From: Dugong dugon
Taxonomy: Eukaryota > Chordata > Mammalia > Sirenia > Dugongidae
Length of the DNA: 64,000 nt
Direction: 5' to 3'
Assembly (NCBI GenBank): GCA_030035585.1
Contig: CM057462.1
Location: 65,816,734 to 65,880,733 of the forward strand
A program made the translations under genes and the position numbers. This document shows positions 1-10,084 of this stretch, piece after piece (position 1 is the first letter of the stretch; each line of letters starts with the position of its first letter). Under the pieces are notes generated by a model. That model was not told the origin of the DNA. It was given only the letters and a program-made list of their open reading frames with translations, and did no database searches.

Positions 1-420
1 AGAAAATAAAACCAAAAAGTGGGGAGAGTTGAGTGTACAGAGAGGAAAGGGAGAAGCAAGAAGGAGGCACCTGAGGGCAGTTTAAAGTCTCCATAGGAAC
101 AGGTTATACCCTGAGAGTATGGCCCCCTTTTGCTCTTTTAGCTCAGTACTGAAGCCACTCCTGAGGTTCACCTTTCAGCCAAAGATTAGACAGTCCCATA
201 AAACAGAACAAGACTAAAGGGGCACACCGGCCCAGGGGCAAGGACTAGAAGGCAAGAGGGAGCAGGAACGCTGGTAATAGGGAACCCAAGGTCGAGAAGG
301 GGAGCGTGTTGACATGTCGTGGTGTAGATAATCAGTGTCACAAAACAATACGTGTACTAACTGTTCAATGAGAAGCTAGTTCTGTAAACCTTCACCTAAA
401 GTAAATTAAAAGAAAAAAAA
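1..420 (+). mobile_element. LINE-1 3' UTR with A-rich tail
   Basis: The stretch resembles the 3' UTR of a relatively young proboscidean/afrotherian L1: 'ttcacctttcagccaaagattagaca', a run ending 'ctgtaaaccttcacctaaagta', then an A-rich tail (about 405-420). The left part runs off the window, so the length is unknown. The family name is from memory of similar sequences and no consensus was compared. Confidence 0.55.
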
Positions 421-2010
421 GATCAGGTTGTAATTGTAACAACCTGGCATATACTAGATGCTCAACAAGTGTTTGTTGAATGAATGCTGAAAAAGAATCG
501 TCTATAAATAGAATTTAAAGGTAAGTGAAACTTTCTTCTCAGCTGACGTGAATGGCAATCCTGATGGCCACAGGGCAGTTAACCTTCTTATCTGTGAGGA
601 ATATTTTCCATTTGTCTCAGGCTCATTCATTTATTCTGCAGACATTTCTTGAATGCTTACTTTGCACCAGCAATATAAAGACAAAACTTAGCTTCTGCCT
701 TGGCATCTTTACACTAGTGGAAAGAGAAAGACTAAAAACAAGGAACAATTGTAAAGAAACATCATGAAACCCTTTCATACCCTTCCCCTTTCTTGCTCCT
801 CATAGCATCATGGGCAGGCCTGACAGGGATTGTTTTTTGGCCATCGTGAGGACACTTGAGAGGACAGCCCTTACCTTGCAGGTTGGCTGGGATGATTCCA
901 GGACATGGCACAAAGAGGACATTGCTAGTCACATGTTCCATAGATAGACATTTACACACTCCTGTCCTCTTTCCCGCCTACCAAGTTGTCCCCAACAGTT
1001 GTGGTTATATGCTGCAGTTCTACATGTCAGTAAATTTATTTTAAAATCCATTTAAATAAAACCCCACATAAGATTTTAAGTATGTACGATAAACATCTTC
1101 CTCACTTCACGCCCGCCCCTCCCCTTGCTCCGGGCCCCTATCCTCCTCCCTTCCCTTGGCCCAGAGGGCTGCACGTGGTTTCTCGGAAAAAGTACTTCAT
1201 AGGTTTGCCACCAGGGCTGCCAGGGCCAAGGCCATCGGCTCGCCAGGGTGTTTCATATTCCAGTCAGATAATCTGGGTGATAGGGGTTTGGTTTGGAGCC
1301 CCCCTTCCAAGAATGAAAGGGACCACTCACCACTTTGCCCAATATTTGCAGACTGCCTTCACTGACAGACAGGCCTTTAGGGCTCCTGTCTAAACCATGT
1401 CAGGTCAGCACCTAGGAGCTAGGTTTTTGGTTTGACTTGAGCCTCCAGCCCCAGGAAGACCTTGGGGTGAGTGGGTAGATGAGTAGAGGAGTTGGTAGAC
1501 ATTAAGATATGGGTGTGCAAGTTGTATATTATGTCCTCTAGGGACCTCTGTGTGCCTGTGTGGAGCCAACTCTTTGGCTAGCCGTCAGTGCTAGAGATGG
1601 GGAGGGACTCTTGCTTTCCTACTACCATATTTTTATGCAAATAACATGTGTCCTCTGTGTTTGCCAGCCGTGCCCTCCCCCCTGCCAAGGCGTTTTCGTA
1701 AGTGCCAGTATGCCAACTTTTTTACATGTTTGTGTAAATAATTTAGCATAGAGGGCTTTTGAAAATACCTCACGTAGGGGGGCTAGCAGGAGGGGAGGGT
1801 GCGGCTGGCAAACAAATGTAGAAGGTGCACGTTATTTGTGTAAAAATATGGTACTCATTGAACACTTGTTGTGTGCCAGGCCTCATTCTGGGCATTTGAT
1901 ACGCATTGTTTTATTTGACACTTTGTAACAGTCTTTGGGTGGTGGGCTGATGGGCGGATGAACCAGGCCCTGCAGTTGACATGCCTACTCTGTCATCTTG
2001 ATTCCTACAG
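1..2010 (+). other. NFYC: NFYC intron (3' part), with repeats
   Basis: No coding exon is visible here; the preceding NFYC coding segment should lie upstream of the window. The stretch holds a LINE-1 3' end (about 1-420) and a MIR remnant near 1846-1925. It ends in a normal acceptor (attcctacag) just before the exon at 2011. The human host intron for miR-30e and miR-30c-1 lies further upstream, and no such hairpin is seen here. Confidence 0.75.
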
Positions 2011-2070
2011 ATCACACAGACAGAGGTCCAGCAAGGACAGCAACAGTTCAGCCAGTTCACAGATGGACAG
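2011..2070 (+). CDS. NFYC: NF-YC, penultimate coding exon
   Basis: This 60-bp exon encodes 20 residues, ITQTEVQQGQQQFSQFTDGQ, matching the glutamine-rich C-terminal region of nuclear transcription factor Y subunit gamma. It lies between an acceptor (tcctacag) and a donor (gtaggg) and both borders are phase 0. NF-YC pairs with NF-YB through a histone fold. The dimer then binds NF-YA to recognise CCAAT boxes in promoters. This exon belongs to the transactivation region, not the histone fold, which is encoded upstream of the window. The identification is firm because the following exon continues the known protein in frame to its normal end. Confidence 0.95.
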
Positions 2071-3008
2071 GTAGGGCGCTCAGCCTGGGCAGGGTGGAGG
2101 GGAAGGCATTGTGGGAGGGACGGTATCTGGATTTGGATGGTTAGGACAACTATTCTGTCCTTCAGTAGCAATGAATGGACAGAAATTGTTAAAAACAAGT
2201 ACAATCTTTGAATCAGGTTACCTGTCCTTTAGATTTATAGACTTGTGGGAGCTGAAAATAATCTTAGACATTACATAGCCCAAATCTCCATTTTACAGAT
2301 GAGTAAACTGAGCCCTAGAGGTGGGTGTGCCTTGCCCGAGCTCACTCATCTGTTCATTGCAGAGCCAGGACTAGAATGAAGGTCTCCTGTTTCCCTCTCT
2401 AGGACTGTTTTTTCTTCTAAGCCATGCTGCTTCTTTATAGCATGGATTAGTTGAAATGTAGGGAACATGTGACCCCTGGAACTCCCTCAGTGCCTGGAAT
2501 TCAGTAACTGTAAACCCACACAAGGAAGGAATCTTCCCTTTTCCCTCCCCCTTTCTCCTCACGCTAAGGTCCCAGAGACCCTGGGGACATGACAGGATGA
2601 CATGCCCAAGCAGCGGAGAAGAGCCAGCATCAGCACCCCCACTGGCGTCTGCCAGCACCAGGTGCCAGGCTCCTATGGCCAAGGCTCCTATGGGGCTTTT
2701 AACTTTTGGTTTCTTTTGGAGGCGTCTGAGAAACCAAGTGGCCAGTTGGCCCTAGCCTTCGTAAGTGGCTGTGTGAGCATCTTCTCCATTCCTCACGGGT
2801 CTTGGCTATAGTAAGTGTTCAGTCCCAGGCTACCTCCTCACCAGGGCCCATGCAGGAAATGCAGGTTCACCTTAGCCTCAGCCAGAGCCAGATGTTCTGA
2901 GGAAAGGAGGAGAGGGATAATCCTGCCAGTGAGGATTACCAAGAGTTGGGGAAATGCTGACTTCCAAGCTGCTGGTACAGTGGTTCGAATTGCTTGTGTT
3001 TGTCACAG
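2071..3008 (+). other. NFYC: NFYC last intron (long-isoform version)
   Basis: This is the intron between the 60-bp exon and the terminal exon. It begins gtaggg and ends either at 3008 (tgtcacag) or, for the short isoform, at 3320 (cctcgcag). It holds an old MIR at about 2225-2440 (antisense 'acagatgagtaaactgag' core) and nothing else recognisable. Confidence 0.8.
2225..2440 (-). mobile_element. MIR SINE remnant
   Basis: The stretch contains the antisense MIR core 'ccattttacagatgagtaaactgag' followed by a decayed 'cttgcccgagctcactcat' block. It is an old mammalian SINE. Boundaries are approximate. Confidence 0.6.
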
Positions 3009-3440
3009 AGGAACAGCGTGCAGCAAGCTCCAGGCTCTGAGCTAACGGGAGAGGCAGAGCCCAGAGAAGTGAAAGCCACAGGAAATTCAACTCCCTGCAC
3101 CTCTTCCCTGCCCACCACACACACACCCTCACACCGGGCTGGTGCCTCCTGTGTCTGCTGCTCCCAGCCCCAGCAGAGCTCCACACCCCCTCCTCCCTCT
3201 GACACCTTGCAATGGGTGGTGGTTGAGGTATCTGGGGCCCCCAACCAACTCGAGGCCCATAGGGAGCTGCATGCCCCTCTCCCAGGGGTGACCTCACTCT
3301 CTCCTCTCCACCCCTCGCAGCAGCTCTACCAGATCCAGCAAGTCACCATGCCTGCGGGCCAGGACCTCGCCCAGCCCATGTTCATCCAGTCAGCCAACCA
3401 GCCCTCCGACGGGCAGGCCCCCCAGGTGACCGGCGACTGA
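3009..3440 (+). CDS. NFYC: NF-YC extended terminal exon (long isoform)
   Basis: A second acceptor (tttgtcacag, ending at 3008) opens a frame that runs without a stop through 104 extra codons into the ordinary last exon and its stop at 3440. It joins the upstream exon in phase 0 (FTDGQ to RNSVQQ). The insert carries [19 protein letters not shown], a serine/proline-rich middle with [17 protein letters not shown], then [10 protein letters not shown]. As I remember it, human NFYC has a long isoform with nearly this insert, so the open frame appears conserved rather than accidental. The extension adds residues to the C-terminal transactivation region. Its use relative to the short form cannot be judged from DNA. 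Confidence 0.82.
   Translation, partial: RNSVQQAPGSELTGEAEPREVKATGNSTPCTSSLPTTHTPSHRAGASCVCCSQPQQSSTPPPPSDTLQWVVVEVSGAPNQLEAHRELHAPLPGVTSLSPLHPSQQLYQIQQVTMPAGQDLAQPMFIQSANQPSDGQAPQVTGD
3321..3440 (+). CDS. NFYC: NF-YC last coding exon (common isoform)
   Basis: After the acceptor cctcgcag, 39 codons read [20 protein letters not shown] and end in [13 protein letters not shown], followed by TGA at 3438-3440. This is the recognised C-terminus of NF-YC. The frame continues directly from the exon ending at 2070. The segment lies in the glutamine-rich activation domain of the CCAAT-binding factor subunit. Nothing is broken; splice sites and stop are as expected. Confidence 0.97.
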   Translation, partial: QLYQIQQVTMPAGQDLAQPMFIQSANQPSDGQAPQVTGD

Positions 3441-3709
3441 GGGCCTGAGCTGGCAAGGCCAAGGACACCCAACACAATTTTTGCCATACAGCCCCGGGCG
3501 ATGGGCACAGCCTCCCTCCCCAGAGGACCCGGCCGACCTCAGCGCCTCCTGCAGGCTAGGACACTGGTACACTACGCCCCACGCCTGGGGGCTGGGATTC
3601 TCCAACAGAAAGATGCAATATTTTTTATTTCCTTTTTTTCCATTTTTTTCCCCAAGGAGTCAGTATTTCAATATGTTGAGCTGTGTGTCCAATGCTATGA
3701 AATGAAAAT

Positions 3710-3715
3710 ATTAAA
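3710..3715 (+). terminator. NFYC: Proximal poly(A) signal (ATTAAA)
   Basis: ATTAAA lies about 270 bp after the stop, with a T/GT-rich stretch downstream (gtcttgaagagtgtggttg). It could give a short 3' UTR form. Confidence 0.5.
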
Positions 3716-4213
3716 TAACGTATTTATGGCATTGTCTTGAAGAGTGTGGTTGAAGAAATATCTCTTCTTTAGGTTTTATTTTTTTGGTTCTTACCGCCAC
3801 TTCCCTTTAGGAGCACATCTCCCCAGGGGTGTATGTTACCATCTCCTGACTCTTGGAACAGCTGTTGCCCCCAGGATTTGCCACCTTGTTCTACCCTCAG
3901 ATTAAATTAGGTGAATATGTATAGCTGCCGTTTCACTAGTGGTCATCTTCTCACCCCCTCGCTCTTGCCGCAGAGCTCTGTATATTTGCATCCAGAGGCC
4001 ATGAAAGCATTCCTTAAGTTCAGAAGGTGAATTCGTTCTCCATGGAGAGTGGATGGTTTCGTTCCCAAACCCTTCTCTCCCAGGGACCCAAGGAGACTAG
4101 AACTATGTGCATTTTGCCCATTTCTCCCTCCCCCACCCCCATTTTATTTTTTAAATGCATTAAAAATTGTGCTAGTCTCCTTTGTTGCATGGACTTCAAA
4201 CTGCATGAAATGC

Positions 4214-4219
4214 AATAAA
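4214..4219 (+). terminator. NFYC: Distal poly(A) signal (AATAAA)
   Basis: A canonical AATAAA in 'tgcaataaatctcattttag', followed within 40 bp by a GT-rich element (gggtttctgtgtgtggg), fits the main NFYC cleavage site near 4235. Confidence 0.8.
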
Positions 4220-4880
4220 TCTCATTTTAGATAATGTAAAGTCTGGGTTTCTGTGTGTGGGAGCATTCATGGGGCCACTTTGCTTGGAGAAGGCTTAGAG
4301 TTGTTTGCTTGCCCTCAGGTTGGGTGGCCGGAAAGGATGGGGGGCCTTGGTGAGGAGAGGGTGTCCAATACTGAGAGAACTTAAGCTGCATATCTGATTC
4401 AAACTGAGGTCTTCAGCTGATTGTAAAAATGAGCCTCATCAGAATCCACTTAGTACTCAGAGGCGCCTTCCTGCCTTTTTATTGGATGACCACATGCATG
4501 TGCCAGACTCAGCTGTGTCCTGGCTTGGTCGATGGTCAGGAGGGCATCTCTCATGGAGAAGCTGGCTCCTGCCTACACATAAGGACCCAGGTAACCACCA
4601 CCTCCCTTCCTCTCCCCCCACCTCCCGTCCCCTGCTCGTGTCTGGCGCAGGCTGGCACTCGCAGCTGCCTGCTGTGGCCATTCCCATTGGCATGACATGT
4701 GCCCTGGGGGGCAGCCCAAGCCCCTTCTCAGCTAGCAGATCAGAAGGGTTCTACAGCCAGTGTCTGCTGCTGGTGATGAAACAGGGAGAGTAGAAAGAGC
4801 ATTCTGCCAGTCCACTGGCAGTAGTGGCCACTGATGAGCCATCTTTCTTACCTCCACTATGTCATCCTTACAATTAGAAT

Positions 4881-5093
4881 AAACCCAAAAACAAACCCAC
4901 TGCCAGTGAGTCAATTCTGACTCATAGTGACACTATAGGACAGGGTAGAACTGCCACATAAAGTTACCAAGGCTGTAAATCTTTACAGAAACAGACTGCA
5001 GCGTCTTTCTCCTGTGGAGTGGCTGGTGGGTTCAAACTGCCAGCCTTTGGTTTAGCATTCCAGCTGTTAACTACTACACCACCGGAGCTCCTC
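4881..5093 (-). mobile_element. AfroSINE (antisense, near full length)
   Basis: Antisense copy running from the tail (cccactgccagtgagtcaattctgactcata) to the head (accaccggagctcc). It includes the internal block seen in the longer subfamily (ctttacagaaacagactgc). Confidence 0.85.
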
Positions 5094-5147
5094 AAAATTA
5101 GAATAAGGCCTATTACGGAAAGCAGTGAACTGGGTCCAGGTAACCTG

Positions 5148-5266
5148 AATCCGTTGCCGTTGAAGTCAGAGTAGAACTGCCCCCATAGGGTTTCCAGGGA
5201 GCGGTGGTAGATTCGAACTACTGACCTTTTGGCTGTAGCTCTTAACCACTGCACCACCAGGGCTCC
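5148..5266 (-). mobile_element. AfroSINE (antisense, short form)
   Basis: Antisense copy 'ccgttgccgttgaagtcagagtagaac' to 'caccaccagggctcc'. It lacks the block around 'tcgattccgactcatagcgacc'. Confidence 0.85.
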
Positions 5267-6069
5267 AGGTCCAGGAAAAGTCGATATTAATTTCTTCTCT
5301 GATGGTAATATACTATAGAACCTGGGGCAATTCCCTTCACTTTGGGGCTTCTCAAGGGTGGGGCTGGAATGGGAAAGAGGCTTACATTAGATGATTTCTT
5401 GTCTGACCCTGATGTTCTTAAGATTCGCTCACAAAATATCCCCTTACTGTAAACCATGGTGGTGGGACATGAATTAAATTTTCAAGAATTACTGAGTAAA
5501 AATTTACAGAACACTACTGCCCTCTTCCCCCTCCCCCCCACTACCACCCCTCCCCACCCCACCCCCCAGGGAGATCCTCAGATCTCTTGGATCTGCTTGA
5601 CTGTCTTGCCTAGCTTCAGGTCTGGCCAGCTCTGCCCTTTCCTCTCCAGGTTGTTTTTTTGGAGGAGGAGGTTCCTGTTGAGCATACCTCCTAGAGGTTG
5701 GTAGCTTATAAAGTACTTTGACATCTCTATATGTATCATTTTGCCATAGCAAAAAGAGACCAGATCAGGAATTCATACTATAAAAGGAAGAAAAACAGCA
5801 TTCTTTTGCAAAGCAAAGATTTTCCTAGTTTTAAGCTTTGGGATACATGGTAACCTGTTAGTGTCATCAGGGTAGGTAAAACAGGTGGTGCTGTCACCAT
5901 GAGATGTCAGCAGGTCTGTCCCTAGAAGAGTGAATCGGGCAGCCCCCACATGCTTCTGACTTCAAGGTTAGTGCTGCTCCTCCTCTGGCATCCAGTTGTC
6001 TTCATTCCAGCCCTAGACTTTTCCCTGGAGGGGGTCGTCTGGCTTTTCCACTGGCCTGTACCCAAACAC

Positions 6070-6138
6070 GGAGTCCTGGTGGCACAGTGGTTACCATGAG
6101 TTGGAATCGACGGCAGTGGGTTTGGTTTGGTTTTTGGG
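6070..6138 (+). mobile_element. AfroSINE with large internal deletion
   Basis: The head 'ggagtcctggtggcacagtggtta' joins directly to the tail 'ccatgagttggaatcgacggcagtgggtttgg'. The whole B-box and middle region are missing, leaving about 70 bp. Confidence 0.8.
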
Positions 6139-7107
6139 TACCCAGACATGTCTTAGTGAGACATCACGCAGTCAGCACGTATCCACTGATAGCCCTGTGA
6201 CCAACCCCATGTGAAGAGAATGCAAGGGAGAGAGAGCTGAGGGGTCCTGGCCTCGGACAAAGAAAAAGGAGAAGCTTTGTCTCTGGCTGACCCCCATGTG
6301 GAGGTCAATACCCTCTTGCTGCTCTTCGACCCATTCCTGAAAAGCCAAGTTTGTTTGGAATTTCAGGTCAGTCAGTGGTTCCTCGTTTTCGCATAGACTT
6401 CCATTCTTACTTTGGAGATGTTTCAATCAGTTGTGATTTGCAAGCATCTGCCCTGCTGAGCACGTTCCCTTTAAATTGCCCTGCCAGCAGGGCCCGTCAG
6501 GGTGTAAGCAAACACTTTGGTCTAGCCCAGGAGAGCCCCTATCTAATACCCAGCACGATCCCCTTACATCCGGAGCACTCTTCAAACGCTTTTCCTAGCA
6601 CTTACAGCATCCGTCCTCCTGATGATCTTCACAGTGACCCTGCAAGGGAGACAGAAAGCGGATCATGATCCCTGTGTTACACATGGTGTCATGGGAGGTC
6701 CAGCGAAGTGCAGTGCCTTGCCCAAGGTCACTCTGAATTATAGGTGGTGTTGAAACCAAAACACTGATCTCCTGACCCAGGACCATGCACAGCTGCTCTT
6801 AGGGCAAAGGCAGTGGGGGCAGGGGAGGAAAGGAGGGGCAGGGAGTGAAAGAACATGGCCTTACTCGATGGCAAATGGTTTACAAGATGTGAACTGTCTC
6901 CTTTTGCTCTGCGCTCCCCAAACCCACTGGCCCAGCCCTGAGTTTATGTGAAGTAAATATGGCAGTTGGGTCTGGTCCGGGGACAGCTAGGTGGTTGGGA
7001 TAACTTTCCCTAATGCTCCATGTGTAGGATGCTAGAGACAAGAGGCCCTGGAGATTAGGACCCCCACCACCAGACTGGCCTCCTTGCTGCTCAGTTCTGC
7101 CAACTGG

Positions 7108-7121
7108 CCACAAGGGGGCAG
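7108..7121 (+). promoter_or_regulatory. CTCF-like motif
   Basis: CCACAAGGGGGCAG differs from the CTCF core (CCASYAGRKGGCAS) at one position. It lies between the NFYC and KCNQ4 transcription units, where an insulator would be plausible. Sequence match only. Confidence 0.4.
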
Positions 7122-7210
7122 CATGAAGCACTCACCCAAGTCTCTGGGAGGTGCCTAGTCTCACCCTCATCCCAGCTTGAGACAATTCTAGGACCTAATG
7201 GGGCATGACA

Positions 7211-7382
7211 GGGAGCTCTAGTGGCACACTGGTTAAGCAGCTTGGCTCCTAACTGAAAGGTCGGCAGTTCAAACCCACCAGCCACTCTGGGAGAAAGATG
7301 TGGGAGTCTGCTTCAGGAAAGATTATTCTGTCCCATAGGGTCACTAGGAGTTGGAATTGACTTGATGGCAACCAACAACAAT
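7211..7382 (+). mobile_element. AfroSINE
   Basis: Runs from 'gggagctctagtggcacactggttaag' through the B-box-like 'ggtcggcagttcaaaccc' to a tail in 'gacttgatggcaaccaacaacaa'. The (caa)n tail differs from the ggttt tail of most copies here. Confidence 0.88.
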
Positions 7383-7627
7383 GGGGTGTGGCTGTCCCCT
7401 TTCTCAACGGGTATTTCATCTTAAGCCCCGTTCCTGATAAGACCCTTGCCCTTTGAAGGGAGGGGCCTTCTAAGGCAACAGTGAGGGCTGGAAACACTAC
7501 CCTCTTTAGAGTTTTGCATCAGAGTAGGTGGTTAGATTTTAATAAGGACTTTTTCACAACTCAAGTTCATTTAAGGTCCTTCATATCTCCCCAGATCCAT
7601 TTCTTTCCACAGTCCTCTTCTCCCCCA

Positions 7628-7794
7628 GGAGCCCTGGTGGCGCAGTGTCTAAGAGCTCAGCTGCTAACCAAAGTGTTGGCAGTTCAAATCCACCAGCTGC
7701 TCCTTGGAAGCCCTTATGGGGCAGTTCTACTCTCTCCTATAGGGTCGCTATAGGACAGCTATGAGTAGGAATTGACTTGATGGCAACGGATTTT
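7628..7794 (+). mobile_element. AfroSINE
   Basis: Well-preserved copy: ggagccctggtggcgcagt, B-box-like 'ttggcagttcaaatcc', tail 'attgacttgatggcaacgga'. A small tandem duplication ('ctataggacagctatgag') lies near the 3' end. Confidence 0.92.
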
Positions 7795-7862
7795 CTCCTC
7801 CTCCCTCACGCCGTGCACTCTGTTCTCCTATCACACAATTATTGGTCCTTTAACTCACGTCC

Positions 7863-7994
7863 AGGAGAGAGATGTGGCAGTCTGCTTCTGTAAAGATTTA
7901 CAACCTTGGAAACCGTATGGGGCAGTTCTGCTCTGTCCTGTAGGGTCGCTGTGAGTCAGAATTGACTCGATGGCAGTGGGTTGGGTGTGGTTTG
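7863..7994 (+). mobile_element. AfroSINE, 5'-truncated
   Basis: Begins in the middle of the element (gagagagatgtggcagtctgc) and keeps the full tail (attgactcgatggcagtggg). Confidence 0.85.
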
Positions 7995-8742
7995 GAACTC
8001 ATCTCCATGTTTTCAGAATGTGCTGGTCCCTCTGCCTAGAATGCACTTTCACTTCCTTTTCCACTTACTGATCTCCTATATATCCATCAAAGCCCAATTT
8101 AAATGGCCCTCTCTCTGAGAAACTTCTAAGACCTGGGGTAGAGTCAACAAAGACCTTTTCAATGCTTCTACAGCAGCTTCTACAACTTCTATGGTTAGTG
8201 TCATGTATATACTGTCATTCAGCAAATACTTCTTTGGCACCTTCTATGGGCATTGCAAATACAGCTGAAAGCAAGCCAGGTGAGGTCCCTGCTATCATGG
8301 AGCTTATATCGGGGGATGAGGTGGGGTGGGAGTAAGAATGGGGGAGATAGGCAGTAAACACAAGACCAAGTCAGGTTCTGAAGATAGCACTTATCACTCC
8401 GTGTTAGAATTTTCTGTTTCTGACTGTCTTCTTTACAGACTCTTCTCCAGCTCAGAGGCCTCTCTGCACCTCCAGTACCCTGCATGGGTTATGGCACCAA
8501 GAGGGCAATAGTAATTGATGAGTGAATGAATGGCATGAACCCTTTCCTGTAGCCAAACTGCAAACAGGACCTTGAGCACACTGCACACATTCCCACCTCT
8601 GCTTATTTGCTGTCTCCATTACTTTTCTCTTGTTAACAATTTCTTATTGAGCACTGACAAAATGCTAGGCAGGGGTGTTAGAGACACAGAGTATTCTTTT
8701 AAGAAAATTCTGTGTAGGAAAATTTATCTAAAGATAGATACC

Positions 8743-9382
8743 TAAAATCATGATAAATGGAGAAAAGTTTGAAGTTGTCAAGGATTTCATTTTACTTGGA
8801 TCCACAGTCAACATCCATGGAAGCAGCAGTCAAGACGTCAACGCATTGCACTGGGCAAATCTGCTGCAAAAGACCTCTTTAAAGTGTTCAAAAATAAAGA
8901 TGCCACTTTGAGGACTAAGGTTCGCCTGACCCAAGCCAAGGTATTTTCAGTCGCCTCATATGCATGTGAAAGCTGGACAATGAGTAAGGAAGACCAAAGA
9001 AGAATTGATGCCTTTAAATTATGGTGTTGGCAAAGAATATTGAATATACCATTGACTGCCAGAAGAACAAACAAATCTGTCTCGGAAGAAGTACAGCCAG
9101 AATACTCCTTAGAAGCGAGGATGGCGAGACTTTGTCTCACATACTTTGGACATGTTTTTAGGAGGGACCAGTCCCTGGAGAAGGACATCATGCTTGGTAA
9201 AGCAGAGGGTCATCCGAAGAGAGGAAGACCCTCAGCGAGATGGACTGACACAGTGGCTGCAACGATGGGCTCAAGCATAGCAAAGCTGTGAGGATGGGGC
9301 AGGACCCAGCAGTGTTTTGTTCTGTTGTAATATAGAATCACTATGAGTCAGAACTGGCCCGATGGCATCTAACAATAACACG
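8743..9382 (+). mobile_element. RTE (BovB-like) LINE, 3' end with ORF piece
   Basis: The frame at 8884-9291 encodes 135 residues with the features of the C-terminal end of RTE-clade reverse transcriptases: RIDAFKLWCWQRIL, TARRTNKSVSEE, the EYSLEARMARL segment, YFGHVFRRDQSLEKDIMLGK and a RWTDTV motif. The element is 5'-truncated, so endonuclease and catalytic RT domains are absent. Its 3' end (tatgagtcagaactggcccgatggcatct) is nearly that of the AfroSINEs, as expected if this LINE family mobilised the SINE. The frame is open but the copy cannot be active. Confidence 0.88.
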
Positions 9383-10084
9383 TACCTGAATGGATTATCT
9401 CATTTCATCCTCACATCCTCATTAGATAGGCATTCTCCCCATTTTGTGAATGAGAAACTGGGGCTCAAAGAGGTTAAGAAGTTACCCATGGGCACCAGTT
9501 GGTTGAGTGAAGCCAGATGTTCCAAGAAGCCTCCTTTCCCAGGTGTCCCAGCCAGCTCAGCCCCCATTGGTCTTGTCCCTCTGTCTATGACTTTTCCTAC
9601 AGAGAATGAAAGCCTCCTTGCCCCCACCAACTCCTGGGTAGGGACCTAGCCTTTGTCCCACAGCCTCAGCCTTCTATAGGCCTCTGTAATGTGGCAGCTG
9701 ACTACTTGGGGGGTCAAGTGCCCAGCCACATGGGTGACTTGGGCATGGCCTCTTCAAGGCCCTCGATCCAGGGTGGCCGTGTCACCCCCAGCTGGGTGCT
9801 GAGCCACTCCCACGCCCAGGAAGAGGGGATAGGAGGACAGCAAGGTTGGCACTCAGGAGGAAAGAACCTGAGCTGGGGTCCAGCTGTGACAGGCTGGGCT
9901 GGGCTCCTCTCTGGCTGGTGCTGAGGAAAAGTCTGAAGCAGAGCCCAGCCTCCCTCCCCAGCCCTGAGCCTCCAGCGCTTCCTTAGAGCCCTGGCCTCCA
10001 TTGAGCCCCTCCTTTCTATGAGCTACCAATCCCTCCCCCAAACTCCTGTGCCTCTCCCTCTCAGTAAAGGTCAGAAGCTTTCTA

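Larger units (their letters stand above)
3441..4240 (+). other. NFYC: NFYC 3' untranslated region
   Basis: Sequence after the TGA includes T-rich tracts (about 3620-3655) and ends just after an AATAAA at 4214. An upstream ATTAAA at 3710 suggests a shorter alternative 3' end. The downstream end is inferred from the poly(A) signal, not observed. Confidence 0.8.
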
